Positions 21,841 to 30,498 of a stretch of 64,000 bases of DNA are shown piece after piece. The stretch's first letter is position 1. Every line of letters begins with the position of its first letter. A program made the position numbers and the translations under genes. Source of the stretch: Trissonchulus latispiculum (Eukaryota > Nematoda > Enoplea > Enoplida > Ironidae); assembly GCA_030248195.1 (NCBI GenBank), contig JASAND010021227.1, positions 1 to 64,000 of the forward strand. The letters run 5' to 3'. The notes under the pieces were generated by a model, which was given only the letters and a program-made list of their open reading frames with translations, was not told the DNA's origin and ran no database searches.

Positions 21841-22665
21841 TAGTTGAAAATGCCTGTTCTGGTACAGCAGTCGCTTATGTATTAAAGATCTTTAATACTG
21901 TACAACACATAAACCCCAATTTACACTCAAATTAATTTTGAAGTTATATTAATATTTTTAACAACCACATCACATACTCATTAATTCCGTTGCTTATTAT
22001 AGTTTACAGATATTTTTAGTCCAGTTATATATAATTGTAATGATGGCTATGGAAAAATAGTTATTAAGATACATACCAACTTAGAAGTTCTTATTTCCCA
22101 AATTATTTTAATGGTTTGGTTTTGCGTCAACAGCCTCTTAAGGCAATGGGTCAATTAATGTTCACTTTGCTCAATAAGACTTTTGAAATACCACCAAGAA
22201 TTTATGATGCTTTCTGGGTAAAAACCTTTTATTTGCAATGAAATATTGCTATGACATTCACATACAGGAACTATCATCTAAGTTATAAAAAGAGTTATTG
22301 CGGAAAAGCACTGGAAGCTGTATTACTAAGAGACCGAAAACTGAGCTGATAACTCGAAGAACTCAATTTTTGTGTGCCCCTGCGTAGCATAGCTCATACA
22401 TGCACAATAGAATTCTAATATACAGCTACATTTTCGTTACTAATCTTATGTTTAATTTGTAAGCATGTGTAATGAAAATTGAAAGGGAAAGAATTGGTTA
22501 CACATTTTTTAATTTTTGCATTCAATCTTTCTGCTTATAAAGTAGGTCACTAGTTGTAATGGAAATGGGACGTTAGTCTCAGAAATGCGTACATTATAGA
22601 AGTCGTTATTTTTGACGATTCTTCGTATATGTAGTGAAATTTAAACAACAACCCTATTTGATTCA
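21841..22665. other. Unassigned AT-rich DNA
   Basis: No gene, RNA or repeat recognised between copy A and the second cassette. Confidence 0.5.
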
Positions 22666-22670
22666 ACTTT

Positions 22671-22723
22671 AATCGATCCCGCCACAGAGCCTCATCAGAC
22701 AACTTTACGGCAGCTGTTGCGGT
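22671..22723 (-). ncRNA. Hammerhead-like motif 3' of the second TBP-like gene
   Basis: On the minus strand: ACCGCA, then stem I pairing ACAGCT with AGTTGT (six pairs, one G-U), then CTGATGAG (22,698-22,691), then a stem-II region ending GGGATC. The GAAA of the core is mutated to GATT, so it is probably inactive. It occupies the same place as the 3.0-kb motif, after an A-rich stretch following the TBP-like gene, and the stem-I sequence has changed while keeping its pairing. Confidence 0.6.
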
Positions 22724-22779
22724 TTTTTCTTTTTTAATTTATTTTTTCAACACACAACACATCTCAAACATCAGATACA

Positions 22780-23310
22780 AGGTTCAAAGCATCACATTTG
22801 TTAGTCACTCAAACCTACGATGAAAACTTTTCCATTATGAAAAAGTCTGTCTAATGGTACCACCCTTCATTTTCCAAATAACTCCACTATACAGCTCCAG
22901 CTCTAGACATGCACTAGGGTAGTCTTTTCCTAACTTTTCGTACAGAGCTTCCGAGTTCATTTCATATCCCAGATGATGAGATACAACGAAGTTGCAAACA
23001 GTTTGTTCCTTTCCCGATAGTCGGTCAGAAAGTCAGAAGTCACAAGTCAGAAATGCAAGCATTACATCTTCGATTTAGCTCCAAGACATAGGACGCTTCC
23101 TGTTAAAAATAGCAAAAATGTGCAAGGTTTCAGAGTAAGTATGACACCACTAAACCATCCAGGATAATAAACTGCACTCGGAATTGTAAGTAAGTCAAAC
23201 TTTGAGTCAAATTTGCCTTTCAATACCAAATTGACAATCTTCATAACCTCTACGCTGACAAGTCTGCAAAGAGGGGTAATTGACAATCTTCATAACCCCT
23301 ACGCTTACAA
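22780..23310 (-). pseudogene. TBP-like gene, second copy, decayed
   Basis: Homologue of the gene at 2,500-3,004. The first repeat is clear in 23,286-23,062: IVNLVLKGKFDSKFDLLTIP, YYPGWFSGVILTL, FLTGSVLCLGAKS, which aligns with the TBP first repeat (VNLGCKLDL, YNPKRF.AVI, SSGKMVCTGAKS). The second repeat is in other frames: ELELYSGVIWK and GGTIR, then stops. It contains a small internal duplication (GACAATCTTCATAACC at 23,234 and 23,282). It follows the protease remnant and precedes a hammerhead-like motif. Confidence 0.7.
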
Positions 23311-23329
23311 GTCTGCAAAGAGGGGTAAT

Positions 23330-23712
23330 ATTTATAAATTCGTAATCTGTCAACAAACTGTTTCACTATAGAATCATTCTTTCACTCCATTTTTCAAATA
23401 GTTTATAATTTCATCAAAAGTCAAACCTGCCAGCCTTATTATTAAGAATTATATTTATTGATTTTATATGCTTCTTTACATTCTTCTAGAGGATCCAATC
23501 CATAGCTATCCAAATACTCCGTGAACTCATCAAAATACATTGCAATCCAATGCCGTCCAGGAGCTACTGCAGGATCAGTATTAAGAACCAAACATGCAGG
23601 TCTATGATTGATTGATCGACGAACATTGGTCAGACGGGAATAACCCTAGAAAACATCTTTTTACCAACGGATCCCTTTTTAGTGTTTCAGCAATCTCGAG
23701 ACTGTTCATGGT
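23330..23712 (-). pseudogene. Adenain-like protease, second copy, decayed
   Basis: Begins MNSLEIAETLKRDPL near 23,710, matching the intact copy at 2,037 (MNTLEMSETLNMDVL). KRCFLG-like and HWIAM-like blocks follow, separated by stops and frame changes, and the Cys region is not intact. It keeps its place between the capsid-like and TBP-like genes. Confidence 0.65.
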
Positions 23713-23759
23713 GCATAGTCAAAGAACGGCGTCCGGTGTTGATGTAAATGTAAATTAAG

Positions 23760-24710
23760 TTATCAAATTCCCCTATAATTTCCACCCCTTGCGGGTGTGA
23801 GTTGAGAGGTTCTTTAAGGTGCATTTATAGAGATAGGTCACCTTCTCTAATTAACTCCATTGCTCCTCCACACTATCTGCTGTCGAATCAAATACAAAGA
23901 TTCTGCATCCTTCTTTATAGCCGTCATAGGAAATATTGATCCCTCTATCACTTTTAGCTAAATTGATCTCTTCAAACAAATGCATGTAAGGCATAGTGTA
24001 CTGGAACTTGTTCCAGTTCATTTTCATAGGATGCTTACGAATGTATTCATCTCCACACTTTAGAGATAATTCGATAATTCATTAATGTTACAATTTTCAA
24101 ACTGTAGTGGATTCTTGAAAAGAGCCATTGAATGCTTCGGAATAGACCATAACCATGACTACCCTTCTATGAAGTTGACCGGAAAATATTGAATTCTCCA
24201 CGATTCTTTGAGACTTCGGTGTAATATGTCTCGTTGCCATTTTAATACGTCGAACAGAATATTTTGCTGTATTGTTGTGTCTTAAAATCTTTTGGATAGC
24301 CAAACTTAATGATTCTTGAGGCTTCACTTTCCATTACATGCCATTTAATATCTTCTAGCCTCAGTTTGTATTTTGTGCCATCACTCATTAACAGGAACTT
24401 GTCCACGTTTCTATGTAACTCAATCATTAAATCCGTGTCACTTATAGCTGTCTTGTTTGAAAAGGTCGCAATGTGGAGCCACCAATTCAACGCCTTTGTT
24501 TGTCATAAATGGTTTACCTCGTCATTTCATTGCATTACTTGTAATATCATTGAAATTTTCCAAAGTATCTTTATAAAACATTGCGAGTTGTTGATGATTA
24601 GACTCATACTCCATGTGCCTATTGCTGAAGTGTTTGGTTGCTGTGATGATATTCAAAAGCTTGGTCGCATTGATTTATATAGGGGGAAGGGACAGTGGAG
24701 AAATTTTTAG
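23760..24710 (-). pseudogene. F54H12.2-like presumed structural protein, second copy, decayed
   Basis: Homologue of the gene at 1,032-2,040. Recognisable minus-strand blocks: FYKDTLENF (about 24,570), RGKPFMTNKG, then DLMIELHRNVDKFLLMSDGT (24,440 region), then KPQESLSLAIQKIL, KYSVRRIKMATRHI and FSGQLHRRVVMVMVY (24,327-24,140). The later part, down to the YGEFDNL equivalent near 23,770, is in other frames. Several stops. Same order as the first cassette. Confidence 0.75.
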
Positions 24711-24721
24711 ATACTGTGATC

Positions 24722-24790
24722 AGAGACCTGCACGGGCCGAATTTTTGCGGCCCGGCCCGACCCGGCCCGTGAAAAATTTTTGTCCCCACT
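24722..24790. repeat. GC-rich fragment resembling a hAT element end
   Basis: CAGAGACCTGCACGGGCC followed by GGCCCGGCCCGACCCGG in otherwise AT-rich DNA. It starts with CAG like hAT termini. No partner end or target duplication found, so this is a weak call. Confidence 0.3.
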
Positions 24791-25339
24791 TTATATGAGA
24801 AAGAGCACTAATATTGTGCACTATTGAAATCTTAAGCTTTGCCTTAAGTACCTATTTAATCATAGCGACTACCTTAAAGGAAATAAATGCTACGACGTCA
24901 CAAATAAAAGGTAATGGGGAGGATGGACGATGAAATGGCAGGAAAGGTCATGTGGGAGTTTGTCGGGCTACGGTCGAAAATGTACAGCATACTGGACAGC
25001 GAAGGGAAAGAAAAAAGAGAAAAAGGTGTAAAAAAAGTATGTGGTATCGAGACAAATCAAACATCAATTGTACAAGGATACCTTATTCGAACGATCTCAA
25101 CATAAACATCTGATGAAAAGCATCAGAAGCGATGGCGGAGAAACTAACAGCATTATGCAGAACAAAACTAGCATTAGTGTATTTGATGATAAACGGTATA
25201 TTTTAAATCATGGTTATTGTAGTTTTGCGTATGGTAATTGTAACTTTATGTACTAACATATACGTGAAACAATAAATAATTTGAGTCTTTATATTGCTTG
25301 GTTAGTATATAATTGGTAGGTGGATGATGACCTATTAAT

Positions 25340-26640
25340 TTGATATTAATTTTGTCTAAGTCTAATATCACTGATAAATATAAAACTGACAAAACTATTA
25401 CTATACATAGTGCATATAAAATATTTTTGTGTAATTTTAGAGAATGTTTATATTATTCTTGCTGCTTTATGCATCGCTGGTGTAGTGTACCACCTCCATT
25501 AAGAGGGGTTAGACGAAGAGTACACGAAGGAGTGAAATCATACAATGCACACGTCAGTGCTGATTCAAATAATACTCACTATGGAAACCAACACTATAAT
25601 TCATACGGGAACTGTGTAATCTCAAGCGATGACCAAGTGTCAGCATACGACGACAGCAATGGAACTGAAACTGGGTGGAATGGTGAAGAACATTAATTTT
25701 TATGAGAACTTGTAATCCCAAGAGAGTTAGTAACCGACAACAGCAGTAGGACTGAAACCGAACATGGTACTGATGGAACTGAATATGCGAATCAAAACCT
25801 TTATGATGAACGTAATCCCAATTTATCCCATGATTAATGCTGATCAGCACTATCCCAATGGGTTCCACAAATACAGAGTTATAGAGTCGACCATCGTCAA
25901 TATGATAGTCACTGTGAATGGTACAACCGTGATCAAAATCAATATATAAATGGAGATGATTATCAAGAGCAAAATATAGGGAGAGTGTCTGAGGAAGCTT
26001 TAAATATATCTAGAAATCATGTTCCTACAGAATATAGGCTACCTCATTTTTACAATACCGCTGAAACCTCATTATAACCTCCATGATTCAGGAAATGACG
26101 ACTACGTACAAGTTCAATGGGCTCAGGCTGGGCCCAGCTGGCAGGAAACTTTCAACGTCTATGACTATGAACAAATTCAGGGAGCTCATTGCAGTCAATC
26201 AGCATCCAATAACGCCTATGACTACCGACAAAATCAGGGAGCTAATTATAGTCAGCCAGCCTACAATAACACCTATGGCTATCAACAAATTCCGGGGGCT
26301 CATTACAGTCAACCAGCCTCCAATAACGCCAATGGCTATCAACAGATTCAGGGAGCTCATTGTAGGCAATCAGCCTCCAATAACTCCTATGACTACCGAC
26401 AAAATCAGGGAATTAATTAAAGTTAGCCAGCCTCCAATAGCACCAATGGCTATCAACAGATTCAGGGAGCTCATTGCAGTCAATCAGCCTCCAATAACGC
26501 CTATGACTAACGTCAAAATCAGTCAGTTAATTATAGTCAGCCAGCCTCCAATAACACCAATGGCTATCAACAGGTTCAGGGAAGTCATTGCAATCCAATG
26601 GGATCAAATCCACTAGGGTCTGTTTTGTGGGGGGGAGGGT
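25340..26640 (+). pseudogene. Tyr/Asn/Gln-rich repeat protein, left arm
   Basis: No known family. Two reading-frame blocks carry it: 25,340-25,696 (ends GTETGWNGEEH, with NYxGN-rich sequence) and 26,019-26,420, where a 19-residue unit repeats (for example YGYQQIPGAHYSQPASNNA). Between them, coding-like sequence continues in other frames (QYINGDDYQEQNIGRV), so introns or frameshifts intervene. A stop (26,418-26,420) and later TAAs break the array. Composition is like an intrinsically disordered, prion-like or adhesive protein; that is inference. It lies just downstream of the polymerase B end. The right arm carries the inverted copy. Confidence 0.5.
26160..26600 (+). repeat. 57-bp minisatellite, left array (about 8 units)
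   Basis: Units of 57 bp encode 19 residues. Two unit types interleave: YDYRQNQGxxYSQPA and xGYQQIxGAHxxQ. Confidence 0.85.
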
Positions 26641-26810
26641 GGTTGACTAGGGTCTCTTTTGTGGGGGTCACTGGGGTCTGATTTGTATGGGGGTAGGCCG
26701 TTATCGTGCAGATGATGTCTCCAGCCTGATAGCTAAGAGTGCTGCGTTTGTCACACTCTTAGTTATTATGTACTCTTGGTAGTATTAATACTACTGCAGG
26801 TTATTGGAGG

Positions 26811-28460
26811 ATGTCTGACCGCAATGAGCCCCCGGAATTTGTTGATAGCCGTAGGTGTTATTGTAGGCTGGCTGACTTCAATGAGCCCCCTGAATCTGTT
26901 GATAGCCATTGGTGTTATTGGAGGCTGACTGACTGCAATGAGATTCTGAATTTGTTGATAGCGATAGGTGTTATTGTAGGCTGGTTGACTGTAATGAGCC
27001 CCCGGAATTTGTTGACAGCCATAGGTGTCATTGGAGGCTGGCTGACTATAATTAACTCCCTGATTTTGTCGGTAGTCATAGGCTTATTGGAGGCTGATTG
27101 ACTGCAGTGAGCTCCCTGAATCTGTTGATAGCCATTGGTGTTATTGGAGGCTGATTGATTGCAATGAGTTCCCTGAACCTGTTGATAGCCATTGGTGTTA
27201 TTGGAGGCTGGCTGACTATAATTAACTGACTGATTTTGTCGGTAGTCATAGGCGTTATTGGAGGCTGATTGACTGCAATGAGCTCCCTGAATCTGTTGAT
27301 AGCCATTGGTGCTATTGGAGGCTGGCTAACTATAATTAATTCCCTGATTTTGTCGGTAGTCATAGGAGTTATTGGAGGCTGATTGCCTACAATGAGCTCC
27401 CTGAATCTGTTGATAGCCATTGGTGTTATTGGAGGCTGGTTGACTGTAATGAGCCGCCGGAATTTGTTGATAGCCATAGGTGTTATTGTAGGCTGGCTGA
27501 CTATAATTAGCTCCCTGATTTTGTCGGTAGTCATAGGCGTTATTGGAGGCTGATTGACTGCAATGAGCTCCCTGAATCTGTTGATAGCCATTGGTGCTAT
27601 TGGAGGCTGGCTAACTATAATTAATTCCCTGATTTTGTCGGTAGTCATAGGAGTTATTGGAGGCTGATTGCCTACAATGAGCCCCCGGAATTTGTTGATA
27701 GCCGTAGGTGTTATTGTAGGCTGGCTGACTTCAATGAGCCCCCTGAATCTGTTGATAGCCATTGGTGTTATTGGAGGCTGACTGACTGCAATGAGATTCT
27801 GAATTTGTTGATAGCGATAGGTGTTATTGTAGGCTGGTTGACTGTAATGAGCCCCCGGAATTTGTTGACAGCCATAGGTGTCATTGGAGGCTGGCTGACT
27901 ATAATTAACTCCCTGATTTTGTCGGTAGTCATAGGCTTATTGGAGGCTGATTGACTGCAGTGAGCTCCCTGAATCTGTTGATAGCCATTGGTGTTATTGG
28001 AGGCTGATTGATTGCAATGAGTTCCCTGAACCTGTTGATAGCCATTGGTGTTATTGGAGGCTGGCTGACTATAATTAACTGACTGATTTTGTCGGTAGTC
28101 ATAGGCGTTATTGGAGGCTGATTGACTGCAATGAGCTCCCTGAATCTGTTGATAGCCATTGGTGCTATTGGAGGCTGGCTAACTATAATTAATTCCCTGA
28201 TTTTGTCGGTAGTCATAGGAGTTATTGGAGGCTGATTGCCTACAATGAGCTCCCTGAATCTGTTGATAGCCATTGGTGTTATTGGAGGCTGGTTGACTGT
28301 AATGAGCCGCCGGAATTTGTTGATAGCCATAGGTGTTATTGTAGGCTGGCTGACTATAATTAGCTCCCTGATTTTGTCGGTAGTCATAGGCGTTATTGGA
28401 TGCTGATTGATTGCAATGAGCTCCCTGAATTTGTTCATAGTCATAGACGTTGAAAGTTTC
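26811..28460 (-). repeat. 57-bp minisatellite, right array (about 29 units) with an 853-bp higher-order duplication
   Basis: The same 57-bp units as the left array, inverted. A block starting AGATTCTGAATTTGTTG at 26,941 recurs at 27,794, so about 15 units were duplicated as one 853-bp segment. Long open frames on both strands here are products of the period being a multiple of three. Confidence 0.85.
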
Positions 28461-29260
28461 CTGCCAGCTGGGCCCAGCCTGAGCCCATTGAACTTGTACG
28501 TAGTCGTCATTTCCTGAGTCATGGAGGTTATAATGAGGTTTCAGCGGTATTGTAAAAATGAGGTAGCCTATATTCTGTAGGAACATGATTTCTAGATATA
28601 TTTAAAGCTTCCTCAGACACTCTCCCTATATTTTGCTCTTGATAATCATCTCCATTTATATATTGATTTTGATCACGGTTGTACCATTCACAGTGACTAT
28701 CATATTGAGGATGGTCGACTCTATAACTCTGTATTTGTGGAACCCATTGGGATAGTGCTGATCAGCATTAATCATGGGATAAATTGGGATTACGTTCATC
28801 ATAAAGGTTTTGATTCGCATATTCAGTTCCATCAGTACCGTGTTCGGTTTCAGTCCTACTGCTGTTGTCGGTTACTAACTCTCTTGGGATTACAAGTTCT
28901 CATAAAAATTAATGTTCTTCACCATTCCACCCAGTTTCAGTTCCATTGCTGTCGTCGTATGCTGACACTTGGTCATCGCTTGAGATTACACAGTTCCCGT
29001 ATGAATTATAGTGTTGGTTTTCATAGTGAGTATTATTTGAATCAGCACTGACGTGTGCATTGTATGATTTCACTCCTTCGTGTACTCTTCGTCTAACCCC
29101 TGTTAAGGAGGTGGTACACTACACCAGCGATGCATAAAGCAGCAAGAATAATATAAACATTCTCTAAAATTACACAAAAATATTTTATATGCACTATGTA
29201 TAGTAATAGTTTTGTCAGTTTTATATTTATCAGTGATATTAGACTTAGACAAAATTAATA
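26820..29260 (-). pseudogene. Tyr/Asn/Gln-rich repeat protein, right arm
   Basis: Inverted copy of the left-arm gene, with the peptide frame at 28,586-28,179 (SWQETFNVYDYEQIQGAH, then 19-residue units). A stop ends the frame at about 28,179, and the array continues in other frames. The 5' blocks, the inverse of 25,340-25,960, lie at about 29,250-28,650. The array is three to four times longer than on the left. Confidence 0.5.
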
Positions 29261-29649
29261 TCAAACTAATAGGTCATCATCCACCTACCAATTATATACT
29301 AACCAAGCAATATAAAGACTCAAATTATTTATTGTTTCACGCATATGTTAGTACATAAAGTTACAATTACCATACGCAAAACTACAATAACCATGATTTA
29401 AAATATACCGTTTATCATGAAATACACTAATGCTAGTTTTGTTCTGCATAATGCTGTTAGTTTCTCCGCCATCGCTTCTGATGCTTTTCATCAGATGTTT
29501 ATGTTGAGATAGTTCGAATAAGGTATCCTTGTACAATTGATGTTTGATTTGTCTCGATACCACATACTTTTTTTACACCTTTTGCTCTTTTTTCTTTCCC
29601 TTCGCTGTCCAGTATGCTGTACCTTTCCTGCCATTTCATCGTCCATCCT

Positions 29650-30220
29650 CCCCATTACCTTTTATTTGTGACGTCGTAGCATTTATTTCCTTTAAGGTAG
29701 TCGCTATGATTAAATAGGTGTGCATTTTTTACAACGTCTGCATAGATATCATCAGTCTGGATACAATAAATTAAGCTGTCTGTATCAGTCATTAATAGGG
29801 TAGCTTTGGACCCATGTTTGTATTTCATATATTTGTAGTGGAAACTGTACATGAGCCATTTTGATAGGTCCAGTACAAAAAACCTACATATATATGGGTC
29901 TACATAGCTCAACCGTAGTTCTTCTCATTTTCACTGCCTCAGGTTTTCACCAATCACCTTAAATCCACTGTATTCATTTCTCCTTATAAGCTTCGTTTCC
30001 TTTTTTCATCATTAACCAGTTTAATATCGATGTAGTTGCGCACATTCTCCATCGTTTTGCCAAACATGCTGTTATTGAATAGCTTAAATAAATCCTTTTC
30101 AAAGGTATCCTTTGCCTTTTTCGCTGTTCTGTGTTGAATAGGATATCAAGAGCCATCCATTTAGATCGGTTAAATGACAGAGAACGATGTATTTTTGGTA
30201 CTTTCAATCCCTTACTTTAC
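29650..30220 (-). pseudogene. Polinton/Maverick-type protein-primed DNA polymerase B, C-terminal part
   Basis: DNA polymerase of Polintons and related viruses, which copies the element DNA. The minus strand reads KVPKIHRSLSFNRSKW (30,200 region), then in another frame a block around [13 protein letters not shown], then from 29,912 FVLDLSKWLMYSFHY and LLMTDTDSLIY (the DTDS motif C with both catalytic Asp residues), ending HSDYLKGNKCYDVTNKR. At least two frameshifts occur between blocks. The exonuclease, TPR and motif A regions are not in the window. The last roughly 60 bases are repeated at 24,850-24,910 as the outer edge of the palindrome. Confidence 0.8.
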
Positions 30221-30498
30221 TAAGGTCGTTAGCAGTCGTCCCCCTCCATGAAACGCCTCCTATAAATTCCAACCTCAGCTTGCCCCCAAAAACTTGCCAA
30301 TTTATCTCATTTCTACCCTAAGTATTTCCATAAGTTTCCGGCTTCGCCAGATTTTCTAGTGGATTTTGCTTTTTTGGCAATTAAAGCCCTGAAATTATTT
30401 GTTTTCAGCGATTTTTAGTATTTTTCGTCGACTAAACATTTGCCGGCCTACACTGTATTAATGCAATACATACGTCTCATTTCCTTCTTACGTTTCAG

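Larger units (their letters stand above)
24850..29719. repeat. Giant palindrome (inverted duplication) of Polinton-type DNA
   Basis: From ACCTATTTAATCATAGCG at 24,850 the plus strand matches the reverse complement ending at 29,719 with very few differences. Both arms run from the end of a DNA polymerase B gene through the gene for a Tyr/Gln-rich repeat protein. The centre (about 26,600-26,810) is unique and G-rich (runs of GGGGG). Array lengths differ: about 8 units on the left, about 29 on the right. Near-identity of the arms implies a recent inverted duplication, gene conversion or an assembly fold-back. Confidence 0.85.

Noticed and set aside
24722..24790. Complete hAT element at the palindrome edge
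   Set aside because: Only one GC-rich end is visible; no matching second terminus or 8-bp duplication was found.
24309..24798. Plus-strand open frames over the second capsid-like copy
   Set aside because: Antisense to recognisable F54H12.2-like blocks; no domain of their own.
25105..25125. CTGATGAAAAGCATCAG in the left arm (and its inverse near 29,480) as a hammerhead core
   Set aside because: It is a simple hairpin (CTGATG with CATCAG); there is no separate stem II followed by GAAA in the right place.
26811..28460. CRISPR array
   Set aside because: Units are contiguous with no unique spacers, the DNA is eukaryotic, and the repeats are coding-like.
26083..28522. Long open frames on both strands of the 57-bp arrays (such as 27,076-27,762) as separate genes
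   Set aside because: The period is a multiple of three, so several frames stay open by chance; only the Tyr/Gln frame continues into non-repeat coding sequence.
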